This document shows, piece after piece, positions 17,512-25,158 of a stretch of 42,664 nucleotides of DNA. How positions within the stretch are numbered: position 1 is the first letter of the stretch; every line of letters starts with the position of its first letter. Origin of the DNA: Sphingomonas sp. ID1715 (GTDB lineage: Bacteria > Pseudomonadota > Alphaproteobacteria > Sphingomonadales > Sphingomonadaceae); assembly GCF_013044515.1 (NCBI RefSeq), contig NZ_JABEPR010000010.1:1-42664 (forward strand). Reading direction: 5' to 3'. The notes below the pieces were generated by a model that worked only from the letters and a program-made list of their open reading frames with translations, did no database searches and was not told the origin of the DNA. Made by a program: the position numbers and the translations under genes.

Positions 17512-18306
17512 CTATGCAGCCCCTGCACCTTTCAGCACGACATAGATACCGACAGCGATGACGACCCCAGCGAAACCTACATCGAGGACGCGCTTGCTGG
17601 ACGACAGAGCTTTGCCCCAGCGGATGCCAGCAATCCCTCCGATGACGCCGCCGGCCACCAGGAGGCCCGCGATCGTCCAGTCGACATAGCCGGACAGGGC
17701 ATAGGACGACGCTGTCGTGAGCCCCAGCGCGGCGACGGCGACGAGCGAAGTGCCGACGGCGCTGGTCAGCGGCATCGCCGTCGCCAGCATCAATCCGGGC
17801 ACGATGAGGAAGCCGCCGCCGATCCCGAAGAAGCCGGCGAGCAGACCGACCGCGAGGCCGATCGGCACGAGGCGCGGCAGAAGATGGGAGGCGGTCTCGC
17901 GGGTCAGCCGCACGTCCGGCTTCGGTTCGACCCGGCGCTTGCGCAGCATGGAGGCGCCTACTCCGATCATGAGGAGTCCGAACAGCGCGAGGAGACGCTC
18001 TCCATCGACCGCCTTGCCCGCCTCGGCTCCGAGGGCGGCGCCGATCACGCCGGCTGCCGCAAAGACGGCTGCACAGCGCCACTTGACCGTGCCCGCGCGC
18101 GCATGGCCGGCGAGGCTGGAGGCGGCGTTCAGCGCCACCGCGATCGCGCCGGTGCCGATTGCGGCGTGCGCGGATGGCACGCCCACGACGTAGACCAGGA
18201 GCGGAACCGCCAGGATCGATCCACCGCCGCCGACAAGGCCGAGCACAAGTCCGATCAGCCCGCCAGAGGCGAGCGTCATCAGTACGGAGGTGAAAGTAAG
18301 GTCCAC
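17512..18306 (-). CDS. TauE/SafE-family sulfite/organosulfur exporter
   Basis: A 264-residue membrane protein with about eight helices. Glycine-rich repeats typical of the family occur once in each half: GLVLGLVGGGGSILAVPLL near the N-terminus and AGFFGIGGGFLIVPGLML in the middle. The family exports sulfite, sulfoacetate or related anions. It is the last gene of a minus-strand operon behind the ArsR regulator and rhodanese, 18 bp after the rhodanese. It is thus likely to remove sulfite made during persulfide oxidation. Confidence 0.9.
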   Translation of the reverse strand: MDLTFTSVLMTLASGGLIGLVLGLVGGGGSILAVPLLVYVVGVPSAHAAIGTGAIAVALNAASSLAGHARAGTVKWRCAAVFAAAGVIGAALGAEAGKAVDGERLLALFGLLMIGVGASMLRKRRVEPKPDVRLTRETASHLLPRLVPIGLAVGLLAGFFGIGGGFLIVPGLMLATAMPLTSAVGTSLVAVAALGLTTASSYALSGYVDWTIAGLLVAGGVIGGIAGIRWGKALSSSKRVLDVGFAGVVIAVGIYVVLKGAGAA

Positions 18307-18324
18307 GTTCTGCTCCCCGCTGGA

Positions 18325-18846
18325 TCAGGCTCCGGCAGCGCGCCGGTTCCACGGCATGCGTGCAAGCAGCCTCGCCATGCCACACCAGCCGGTGGCGCCG
18401 GCGGTCATCAGGCCAGCCCCTACAAAGGCGGCAACTCCGAAGAACACCGGAGCGGCCAGGAAGCCCAGCGCCACGCCCAGCAGAACGAGGGCGCCGGCAG
18501 CGAGCTGCACCTGTCGCATCAGCTCGAGTGGCTGACGCTTGTCGATCGCGACCGGCAGGCCGGCCTTGCGCCAGGCATCAAGCCCGCCTTCGAGAACATA
18601 GGCGGGGCAGTCAGCCGCCTGCGCCAATCTCGACGCGTTAGACGCGGTCCGGTTGCCCGAGCGGCAGTGATAGATAATGGCCGACGCTGGGCCGGTGTTC
18701 AGCCGATCCAGCCTGGACACCGGCACATTCTCGGCGACCGCGATGCGCTCGCGGGCATGCTCATCGGGCTCACGGATGTCCACGAGCCTTGCACCGCCGG
18801 CAATCAGTTCTCGGGCCTTTTCGGGAGAAATGGAGGTAAGCGACAT
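18325..18846 (-). CDS. Rhodanese domain fused to a DUF2892 membrane tail
   Basis: A 173-residue protein. Residues about 5-105 form a rhodanese domain with catalytic Cys61 in the loop CRSGNR and substrate segments LVDIREPDEHARERI and VLEGGLDAWRKAGLPV. The C-terminal 60 residues form two membrane helices of the DUF2892 type (LAAGALVLLGVALGFL, GVAAFVGAGLMTAGATGWCGMARLL). ATG 18846 has AGGAAGG nine bases upstream; ATG 18855, overlapping the regulator stop, is also possible. It probably moves sulfane sulfur between thiols at the membrane. The same rhodanese-DUF2892 fusion (YgaP-like) is common next to BigR-type regulators. Confidence 0.9.
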   Translation of the reverse strand: MSLTSISPEKARELIAGGARLVDIREPDEHARERIAVAENVPVSRLDRLNTGPASAIIYHCRSGNRTASNASRLAQAADCPAYVLEGGLDAWRKAGLPVAIDKRQPLELMRQVQLAAGALVLLGVALGFLAAPVFFGVAAFVGAGLMTAGATGWCGMARLLARMPWNRRAAGA

Positions 18847-18851
18847 TTGAG

Positions 18852-19187
18852 TCATCCTTCCTGGGGGCGCGCGAGCGCCGTGCAGTAGAGATCGTAAAGG
18901 GTAGCGAGCAGTGCCTCGAGGCGACTGTCGGCGATCCGGTACCAGAGCATCTGCCCGTCGCGCCTGAAGGCGACGAGTCCTTCCTCGCGCATCTTCGCCA
19001 GATGCTGCGACAGCGCCGATTGTGAGAGGTTCACCGCTTCCGCGAGATCGCCGACGCTCAGTTCCTCGTTCTCGATCAGCTTGCACAGCACCATCAGCCG
19101 GCGCTGGTTTCCGAGCGTCTTCAGAAGCTCTGCAACCTGCATTGCGTTCGTCTCGAAGGTCGCCAGATCCATGGGTGCCTTGAGCAT
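18852..19187 (-). CDS. bigR: ArsR-family repressor, BigR/SqrR-like persulfide sensor
   Basis: A 111-residue winged-helix repressor with the ArsR core ELLKTLGNQRRLMVLCKL and recognition helix LSQSALSQHLAKMREEGLV. Cys35 (MVLCKL) and Cys102 (YDLYC) lie at the positions of the redox pair of BigR and SqrR, which forms a tetrasulfide link with persulfide and releases DNA. ArsR-type metal cysteines are lacking. It heads the minus-strand operon and diverges from the persulfide dioxygenase. Two AT-rich dyads in the 84-bp gap are its likely operators. Function is inferred from the cysteines and the neighbours. Confidence 0.9.
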   Translation of the reverse strand: MLKAPMDLATFETNAMQVAELLKTLGNQRRLMVLCKLIENEELSVGDLAEAVNLSQSALSQHLAKMREEGLVAFRRDGQMLWYRIADSRLEALLATLYDLYCTALARPQEG

Positions 19188-19204
19188 CGTTCAACCCTTG
19201 TCCG

Positions 19205-19234
19205 TTAGCTATTGCTAAATTAGAACGAGCTAAT
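19205..19234. promoter_or_regulatory. Paired AT-rich dyads, likely BigR-like operators
   Basis: There are two adjacent perfect inverted repeats: TTAGC-TATT-GCTAA (19205-19218) and ATTAG-AACGAG-CTAAT (19219-19234). They lie midway between the divergent repressor and persulfide dioxygenase genes and resemble the AT-rich sites bound by BigR-type repressors. They stand out against the GC-rich background. Confidence 0.7.
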
Positions 19235-19271
19235 ATCTTGTCAAGACACACCCCGGTGATGGAGCCGAACG

Positions 19272-20156
19272 ATGCCCAATTCCCCCCTCATCAAGGCTTT
19301 CTTCGACGAACCCACCAATACAGTGAGCTACCTGATCGTCGATCCGGCGACGAACGCCGCCGCCGTTATCGACCCGGTGCTCGACTTCGATGCCGCCAGC
19401 GGCGAGGTCGATACGCGCTCCGCAGACGCGATCTTGGCGGCGGCGGGGGCCGAGGGCCAGCGCATCGTGATGGTGCTCGAGACGCATGCGCACGCCGATC
19501 ATCTCTCGGCCGCGCCCTATTTCAAGGCCAAGACCGGAGCGTTAATCGGCATCGGCGAGCACATCCGCGCCGTGCAGAAGATATTCCGCCCCGTCTTCGC
19601 GGCCGACGATCTGAAGACCGACGGCTCGGATTTCGACCGGCTCTTCAAGGACGGCGAGCGCTTCAATATTGGTGAGCTCGAAGTCCAGGTGCGGCACACC
19701 CCGGGTCACACGCCGGCCGATGTGAGCTATCAGATTGGCGATGCCGTCTTTGTCGGCGATACGCTGTTCATGCCGGACTATGGCACCGCGCGCGCCGATT
19801 TTCCCGGCGGCGACGCTCGCCAGCTTTACCGCTCGATACGTAAGCTGCTTTCGATGCCGCGCGAGACCAGGCTGTTTATGTGTCACGACTACAAGGCGCC
19901 GGGACGCGACGAGTACCGGTGGGAGACGACCGTCGGCGAGCAGCGTGAGCACAGCGTGCACGTCTCGGACGATGTCGGCGAGGAGGCGTTCGTCGAGATG
20001 CGGGAAGCGCGTGACGCCACCTTGTCGGCCCCGAAGCTGTTGCTGCCGTCGATCCAGACCAACATCCGGGCAGGGCGCTTCCCACCGGCCCAGGCGAATG
20101 GCGTGCATTACCTGATGATCCCGGTGAAGCCGAAACGGCCGGACGCGATCGGGTAA
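19272..20156 (+). CDS. blh: Persulfide dioxygenase-like MBL-fold hydrolase (Blh/ETHE1)
   Basis: A 294-residue metallo-beta-lactamase fold protein. It has THAHADH (71-77), then RHTPGHTPADVSY, VGDTLFMPDYGTAR and LFMCHDYKAPGR, which are the metal ligands and GTARxDFPGG segment of ETHE1-type persulfide dioxygenases. These oxidise glutathione persulfide to sulfite. The C-terminal helical part (VEMREARDATL...PSIQTNIRAGRFP) matches the Blh subfamily of bigR loci. It starts 84 bp from the divergent repressor, across the AT-rich dyads, so induction by sulfide or persulfide is likely. It is followed by dsrE-like and thioredoxin genes on the same strand. Confidence 0.92.
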   Translation: MPNSPLIKAFFDEPTNTVSYLIVDPATNAAAVIDPVLDFDAASGEVDTRSADAILAAAGAEGQRIVMVLETHAHADHLSAAPYFKAKTGALIGIGEHIRAVQKIFRPVFAADDLKTDGSDFDRLFKDGERFNIGELEVQVRHTPGHTPADVSYQIGDAVFVGDTLFMPDYGTARADFPGGDARQLYRSIRKLLSMPRETRLFMCHDYKAPGRDEYRWETTVGEQREHSVHVSDDVGEEAFVEMREARDATLSAPKLLLPSIQTNIRAGRFPPAQANGVHYLMIPVKPKRPDAIG

Positions 20157-20200
20157 GCGGCGAGCCATACCGGCCAAGGGCCAAATCAGAAGGAGATTCC

Positions 20201-20653
20201 ATGCGTTCGTCACTTCGCCGCCTGCTGGCTGCCGCTTTTGTGCTCTTGAGCTTGTCCGCCTGGAGCGGGGCCGGCGCCGCCACGCCCATGCCAGGCGCAG
20301 ACGGATACCGAGTGGTTTTCCAGGTCACGGCTGGCGCACCCGAGCAATGGGCTGCACTCCTCGGCAATATCGAGAATTTGCGCCGCGCATTGGGCGACGA
20401 TCTCAAGGCAGTCGAGGTCGTCGTCCATGGAAAGGGTATCGGATTGCTGCTGCGCACCGATACGGCGCTCACCGACCGTATGGAGACCTTGTCGAAGAAT
20501 GGCGTCAACTTCGTGGCTTGCGAGAACACCATGCGGAGCCGCAACATCGCCAAGGCGGACCTGCTTCCATTCGTGGGCACCGTCGATTCCGGGGTTGCGC
20601 AGGTGGTGCGGCGACAGAAACAGGGCTGGCAATATATCCGCATCGGCCAGTAG
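20201..20653 (+). CDS. Periplasmic DsrE/DsrF-like protein
   Basis: A 150-residue protein with a signal peptide (about 1-27, ending GAGA) and a DsrE fold. It reads YRVVFQVTAGAPEQWAALLGNIENL, then VEVVVHGKGIGLLL, then NGVNFVACENTMR with a conserved Cys, and VDSGVAQVVRRQKQGWQYIR. GAAGGAG precedes the ATG by 8 nt. Periplasmic DsrE-like proteins are thought to carry sulfane sulfur on the conserved Cys. The position between the persulfide dioxygenase and a thioredoxin-fold gene supports a role in periplasmic sulfur handling. Confidence 0.88.
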   Translation: MRSSLRRLLAAAFVLLSLSAWSGAGAATPMPGADGYRVVFQVTAGAPEQWAALLGNIENLRRALGDDLKAVEVVVHGKGIGLLLRTDTALTDRMETLSKNGVNFVACENTMRSRNIAKADLLPFVGTVDSGVAQVVRRQKQGWQYIRIGQ

Positions 20654-20670
20654 CGCGGCAATTCGCAAAC

Positions 20671-21513
20671 ATGAACATCATCAGCATCGGCCCCTTGCTG
20701 ATCTCGGGCGAGCGCCTTGCCGCAGGCGGCGCACTCTGGTTGTTCCTCGTCTCCGCCGGTCTGCTCGAGCGCTGGTCGCCGCGGCCGCTGTCAAGCGCCG
20801 CCCTGCGTGCGCTCGCTATCGGCCTGATCGGAGCGCGGCTCGGCTATGTCGCGGCGCATTGGGAGGCTTTCCGCCTCGAGCCGGCAAGCACGCTTTTCGT
20901 CTGGCAGGGCGGCTTCGCGCTTGGCTGGGGGCTTGCGGCGGCTGGCGCCTATCTCGCGATCGCACTTCGGTCGCTGCGGGCCATGGGGCTCGCCGGGCTG
21001 GCCGGGGGCGTCGCGCTTGCGACGTGGCTTGCCGCCAGCGCACTGCTCGCGTCCCGGCAGACCCCCACGGCTCTTCCAAAGATTGCCGCTATGCGTCTCG
21101 ATGGAACGCCGGTTCTTATCGCCTCCCATACGGGCCGGCCGCTGGTCATCAATCTCTGGGCGACCTGGTGCGGACCGTGTCGGCGAGAGATGCCGATGCT
21201 CGTGCAGGCCGCATCTGCCCGAAGCGACATTGACTTCGTTTTCCTCAACCAGGGCGAAGCCCAAGGGGTGGTGCGGCGCTATCTCCAGGAGAACGGCCTC
21301 CCTGCCGCGCGGGTCGCCATCGATTCAACCGGTGACGCCGGTCGGCGGCTGGATGTCGCCGGCTTTCCGACAACTCTCATGATAGGCGCGGACGGATTGG
21401 TCCGCAGCACTCACATCGGCGAGATTTCGCGCGCCGCGCTCGCAGACGAGCTCGACTCGCTTTTGGGGCACCAAAGCCCCAGTGATCAGTCGGGTGCTGC
21501 TGCTCCCCAATAG
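20671..21513 (+). CDS. TlpA-like thioredoxin with an Lgt-like membrane half
   Basis: A 280-residue fusion. Residues about 1-128 are membrane helices resembling prolipoprotein diacylglyceryl transferase (GLIGARLGYVAAHWEAF and TLFVWQGGFALGWGL parallel the GARLGYV and VWxGGMSFHGG segments of Lgt), but the catalytic His of HGG is lost. Residues about 135-268 form a TlpA/DsbE-type thioredoxin domain with WCGPC at 166-170 and a cis-Pro loop (VAGFPTTLMI). It likely reduces periplasmic disulfides or persulfides. It starts 17 bp after the dsrE-like gene. Its 3' end overlaps the convergent methyltransferase by 28 bp. Confidence 0.88.
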   Translation: MNIISIGPLLISGERLAAGGALWLFLVSAGLLERWSPRPLSSAALRALAIGLIGARLGYVAAHWEAFRLEPASTLFVWQGGFALGWGLAAAGAYLAIALRSLRAMGLAGLAGGVALATWLAASALLASRQTPTALPKIAAMRLDGTPVLIASHTGRPLVINLWATWCGPCRREMPMLVQAASARSDIDFVFLNQGEAQGVVRRYLQENGLPAARVAIDSTGDAGRRLDVAGFPTTLMIGADGLVRSTHIGEISRAALADELDSLLGHQSPSDQSGAAAPQ

Positions 21514-22103
21514 TTAAAGCTCATTGCGCGGGGTCCGGGAATGTACATCGTCTCCAGCGTCTCGATCGCGAACCCGCCCTGGCGCAGGAGCGCGGGGATT
21601 TCGCGATTGAGATGGCAGCCGCCGGCGATCTTGCTCCAGAGGGGATCGAGCCGATCCTGCCATCTTACCACGGAGGGATCGGGCGCGCGGCCATGCTCCG
21701 AGAACAGGAGCTGCCCTCCGGGTCTCAGCACCCGGCGCATTTCGCGGAGCGCAGTGACCGCATCCGGGATGGTGCACAGCGTGTAGGTTGTGACGACCGT
21801 GTCGACGCTGCCCGCTTCCAGCGGGATCATTTCGCCCGGCAGGTCGATGAACTCGATCGGAAAGGGCGACCGAGCCGCCCTTCTTTCTGCCATGCGCCGG
21901 ATGTCATCAGACGGCTCGAGAGCCCACAGCTTTTCGACCTTTGCCGGATCATAGAAGGGAAGGTTGAGCCCCGAGCCAATGCCGACCTCAAGCACGCGCC
22001 CTTGCGCTTGCGGCACCACCTTCCGGCGTTGGAGGCGGACGGGCTTGGCACCGCAGGCGAGATTAATAAGGTGCGGCAGGATATATCGATCGTAAACGCC
22101 CAT
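21486..22103 (-). CDS. Class I SAM-dependent methyltransferase
   Basis: A 205-residue Methyltransf_11-type enzyme. It has MGVYDRYILPHLINLACG at the start, SAM motif VLEVGIGSGLNLPFY, and motif post-I WALEPSDDIRRMA. TVVTTYTLCTIPD then precedes REMRRVLRPGGQLLFSEHG. It closely fits the group of small methyltransferases seen near detoxification genes (phospholipid- or thiol-methyltransferase-like). ATG 22103 is used because the family begins there. It is convergent with the thioredoxin gene and shares 28 bp with its 3' end. The substrate is unknown; methylation of a thiol is a context guess. Confidence 0.88.
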   Translation of the reverse strand: MGVYDRYILPHLINLACGAKPVRLQRRKVVPQAQGRVLEVGIGSGLNLPFYDPAKVEKLWALEPSDDIRRMAERRAARSPFPIEFIDLPGEMIPLEAGSVDTVVTTYTLCTIPDAVTALREMRRVLRPGGQLLFSEHGRAPDPSVVRWQDRLDPLWSKIAGGCHLNREIPALLRQGGFAIETLETMYIPGPRAMSFNYWGAAAPD

Positions 22104-22247
22104 TTCGGTCGCCTTTGCGCTAGCCCCTGCATGATCCCGCATCGAAGGTTTTGACACAAGCTGGCGGGAATCGTGCGCTCGACGGCACCCTTCGTGCCGC
22201 GCGTCGTTGTCGCCGGAGACCGGCGAACCACAGCAAGGTGACCCCCA

Positions 22248-22637
22248 ATGGCTTACTATCTGGCAACGACCGTCAATCTGCCCTTTGACGATGCGCTCGC
22301 CCGCACCCGCGAGGCGCTGAAGGGGGAGGGCTTCGGCGTCATCACCGAGATCGACATACAGGAAACGCTGAAGAACAAGATCGGCGTCGACTTCCGCCGC
22401 TACCGCATCCTGGGCGCCTGCAACCCAAAGCTGGCCTACGAGGCCCTTCAGCTTGAGGACAGGGTCGGTACGATGCTGCCCTGCAATGTCGTTGTGCAGG
22501 AGGTTGCCGCTGGGCGCACAGAAGTGGCTGCGATCGATCCTGTCGCCTCGATGCAGGCGATCGAGAACACGCGCCTGCACCAGGCTGCCACAACCGTTCG
22601 GAGCAAGCTTGAGCGCGTGATAGGCAGCCTGGGGTGA
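22248..22637 (+). CDS. DUF302-domain protein
   Basis: A 129-residue protein made almost entirely of a DUF302 domain. It opens with a strand and helix (VNLPFDDALARTREALKGEGFGVITEID), followed by YRILGACNPKLAYEALQLEDRVGTMLPCNVVV with the conserved Cys residues, and a C-terminal helix. There is no signal peptide. Function is unknown. DUF302 proteins often sit near sulfur and thiol genes, and this one diverges from the methyltransferase. Confidence 0.88.
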   Translation: MAYYLATTVNLPFDDALARTREALKGEGFGVITEIDIQETLKNKIGVDFRRYRILGACNPKLAYEALQLEDRVGTMLPCNVVVQEVAAGRTEVAAIDPVASMQAIENTRLHQAATTVRSKLERVIGSLG

Positions 22638-22987
22638 GCCATCCCGATGGTCGAGAGCGCCACCGATCCTGAGTCTTCAGTAAAATGACTTGTTCGGTCA
22701 CTCGGTTCGAACCAGCAGATCTGCTCGAACGGTCGTACCTGTCAGGGTCGGTCGACTTGGTTCATACCGAGGGGATGGGTCAGTTCGCGCTCAAGCGCGA
22801 AGGCAACGCCAGGTATCATTTCGCTCTAGAGCAGGCGTCCGCGTTCGGCAGCGTCGAGCGGCAAGGCAGCGCCCATAGCGGTCATGGACGGCATTCTCCC
22901 GTAGCGTCTGCTTTGCGCCCTCTATTCAGACGTTTGCGACCATCTTACGGTCTCTCGAAAGCGGTCGTGGCGTCTAAGCTGGCGGCC
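22638..22987. other. Non-coding stretch before the tRNA-like fragment
   Basis: No gene with coding character is seen. A GACG...CGACC / GGTCG...CGTC pairing at about 22929-22974 could form an imperfect hairpin just before the tRNA-like end. There is no recognisable integrase. The boundary between the sulfur module and the accessory region on the right lies here. Confidence 0.4.
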
Positions 22988-23015
22988 GCAGGTTCGAACC
23001 CTGCAGGGTGTGCCA
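22988..23015 (+). tRNA. tRNA 3'-end fragment (T-arm, acceptor, CCA), probable att site
   Basis: GCAGG-TTCGAAC-CCTGC (22988-23004) is a perfect T-stem and loop, followed by seven acceptor bases, a discriminator G and CCA (23013-23015). No matching 5' acceptor (ACACCCT) or D-arm is found upstream, so this is not a complete tRNA. Such 3' fragments are left where integrative elements use a tRNA gene as attachment site. The amino-acid identity cannot be assigned. Confidence 0.5.
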
Positions 23016-23082
23016 GTATCCCTCTATTTCTCGCGTTAACTGGCATCGACGTCCCGCATCCAGGTAGTAAACAGGTGGTGCT

Positions 23083-24036
23083 TCAGCCAATGCCGAGCTT
23101 GCGCCCGACATGTCCGACAAGGGCGTGACGACGCGGTTCGCTCTCGACGATAAAGTGCACGCGTCCCTCGATCGGCGCGAGGTCGGTATGGTAGCTGAAC
23201 GTGCGCTCGACCCCATGGGCATCGTTGAACTTGACGAGATCCATTCGGCTGCGGCTTTCCGGCCTGACGTTGAAGGGAAACATCGGGTGTGCCGTCTGCG
23301 CGACGCGCCACGTCGCGATCGCATGGTCAAGCCCCGACAGCTTGATCCAGACTTGGTCGAGCAGCGGGTCGCCAGCGAGGATCCCTTCGATTTGAGCGCG
23401 CGTCCGTGGAATAAATTCGAGATTGGGCAAAAGCTCGACCCGCTGTGCCCAGAGATCGACGCCATTATAAATCGGCGGCCGAAGATCGTCGCGCAGGCTC
23501 GCTTCGTGCGCCGCGACGTCGGCGGCAGCGCTCGCGTTGCGGGCGACAACTGACGATTCGGCAATGTCGCCATTGGCATCGAGTTCGAGCAGATCGAGCG
23601 CCACCTCGTGCGATTGCCAAAGGGCGTCGGAGGCAAGGCTGACGCCGAGACCCTTAAGCAGATGGGCAAGGCCGAGTGCCTTGGCGGGGCTCCCCGCCGA
23701 GATCGGCGCAGCTGCTGGGATCCTGTATTCGAACCCCTCGGGATCCGGGCCATCGGCCTCCGCCAGCACACGGCTGAGCGGCGCGCGATTATTGAGCGTT
23801 TTCAGATACTGGCTCTCTTCAACGCAGTCTCCGTCGTTGCGGATCATTGCGATCGTGAGGCCGGGACTGAGTGCCAGCTCATTGAGCGGCTGATCGCAAT
23901 TCAAGATCAGGCGATCGTCAATGCCACGCGCTGCGCGGACCGTTTCAATCAGCCCTTTGAGATAGGCGACCGATTGCGCACGCGGCACGCCGGCGGTCGG
24001 CGCCGACAGATCATTGAGGAAGAGCTGGAGCGGCAT
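23083..24036 (-). CDS. Unknown protein, third gene of the DUF262/AAA operon
   Basis: A 317-residue soluble protein that I do not recognise. It has an N-terminal strand-rich start (MPLQLFLNDLSAPTAG), a conserved-looking segment EESQYLKTLNNRAPLS, a helical middle rich in Ala and Asp, and a C-terminal half with many aromatic and charged residues (LPNLEFIPRTRAQI, MFPFNVRPESRSRMD). No nuclease, transmembrane or NTPase motif is clear. It begins 6 bp after the AAA ATPase stop, so it is surely co-transcribed with it. By operon logic it may be the effector or a specificity subunit; this is inference. Confidence 0.8.
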   Translation of the reverse strand: MPLQLFLNDLSAPTAGVPRAQSVAYLKGLIETVRAARGIDDRLILNCDQPLNELALSPGLTIAMIRNDGDCVEESQYLKTLNNRAPLSRVLAEADGPDPEGFEYRIPAAAPISAGSPAKALGLAHLLKGLGVSLASDALWQSHEVALDLLELDANGDIAESSVVARNASAAADVAAHEASLRDDLRPPIYNGVDLWAQRVELLPNLEFIPRTRAQIEGILAGDPLLDQVWIKLSGLDHAIATWRVAQTAHPMFPFNVRPESRSRMDLVKFNDAHGVERTFSYHTDLAPIEGRVHFIVESEPRRHALVGHVGRKLGIG

Positions 24037-24042
24037 CGCGGC

Positions 24043-25158
24043 TCAGTCGAGCAACCGGTCCAAGCTCTTCTCCCATTGGTCGAAGAAGCCGGCGGGCCAA
24101 TAGGACAACCGGCCTTCCGAACTCAAAGCGGGGGTTTCATAGCTGCTGGCTTCGCCGGGATCACGCGTGAAGAAATGCAGCTTGGCCTGCCGCGGCGCGA
24201 GCAAGCCTTCCTTTACGGCGAGACGAATGCCGTTGAGCACATGGTCGCTATGGCTTTCGATGATCACCTGCACGTTGTTGGCCGCCGTCAGTGCAAGCAA
24301 TCGCCCGATGGACGCCTGTCCACGCGGATGCAGCTGCGCCTCGGGATTCTCGACTACCAGCAGCGTGTTGGGTTCTGCGGCGAGGCATGCGACGACGACG
24401 GGAAGCGCGTGGGTGAGACCAAAACCGACATTGGTCGGGCGGAGCGGCTCACCGTATGCGGCGCCCTCGCCTTTGTAGGAGAAAACCAAACGAACGAGGT
24501 CGGTCATCGGGACCGGGACTGGTTCTACCCGGACACCCGGACTGAACTCCTGCATCCAGGCGTTGACCTGGGCGATGAGACTGCCTGCGCGCTGCTCGTG
24601 CGGCGACCGGACAATCTCCGCGGTGGTGATCTGCTCGCCAAACTCGAGAAGGAAGTGCGCGGTATATTCTCCCTTGGGTCCGAGAAACCGGTGCTGGCGG
24701 ACTGCGTTCTGCGATTTCGGCGAAGTAACCGACGGTGTGATCCGGTCAGCCCGCAGGAACTGAAAGCCCTGATCGAACAGGTCGAGCAGTGGAAGCTCGC
24801 CCTGAGCAGGCTTGGCCGAGCAGGTGAGCACGTCGGCATCGGGGTCAGCTGCTGCCTGCCAGCGGTAGGAGACGGACTGACCTTGCCTGGTCTCGCCGAG
24901 CGAGATCGCAATCTCGGCGGCGTCGAAGCCCTGATACAGGACGTCACGGCCGGTGCCGATGTCGACCAGCTCGCCGTTGAGCGCGAGATCCCCATTGAGC
25001 AGGAAGCTCCCGTCGAACGATTGGCGCAGCACGCCAATCGCTTGCAGGACGGTGCTCTTGCCGCTGCCGTTAAGGCCCGACAGGAGCGTCAGGTTGCCGA
25101 GGCTAAGTTCGATGTCGTCGAACGCCTTGAAGTTTTCGAGGCCGATATAGTCAAGCAT
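24043..25158 (-). CDS. AAA ATPase (SMC/OLD-like) with C-terminal DUF3696
   Basis: A 371-residue ATPase of the AAA_15/AAA_21 group. It opens with LENFKAFDDIELSLGNLTLLSG and Walker A GLNGSGKST (28-36). A signature region (NVGFGLTHALPVVVACLAA) and Walker B-like LLVVENPEAQLHPRGQ are followed by a switch His (IIESHSDHVLNGIR). The C-terminus (LSSEGRLSYWPAGFFDQWEKSL) is the DUF3696 motif. No TOPRIM nuclease domain is seen. Its start overlaps the DUF262 gene by 8 nt. DUF3696 ATPases are frequent in defence islands; an anti-phage role is inference. Confidence 0.9.
   Translation of the reverse strand: MLDYIGLENFKAFDDIELSLGNLTLLSGLNGSGKSTVLQAIGVLRQSFDGSFLLNGDLALNGELVDIGTGRDVLYQGFDAAEIAISLGETRQGQSVSYRWQAAADPDADVLTCSAKPAQGELPLLDLFDQGFQFLRADRITPSVTSPKSQNAVRQHRFLGPKGEYTAHFLLEFGEQITTAEIVRSPHEQRAGSLIAQVNAWMQEFSPGVRVEPVPVPMTDLVRLVFSYKGEGAAYGEPLRPTNVGFGLTHALPVVVACLAAEPNTLLVVENPEAQLHPRGQASIGRLLALTAANNVQVIIESHSDHVLNGIRLAVKEGLLAPRQAKLHFFTRDPGEASSYETPALSSEGRLSYWPAGFFDQWEKSLDRLLD

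Noticed and set aside
17488-18888. 466-codon plus-strand frame opposite TauE and rhodanese
   Set aside because: Composition is dominated by Arg, Gly, Asp and His as expected of a shadow; the minus-strand genes are clearly real.
22920-23015. A complete tRNA gene
   Set aside because: The T-arm and CCA end are perfect, but no matching 5' acceptor, D-arm or pairing anticodon stem is present. CTCGAAA looks like a Ser(CGA) loop but its flanks do not pair.
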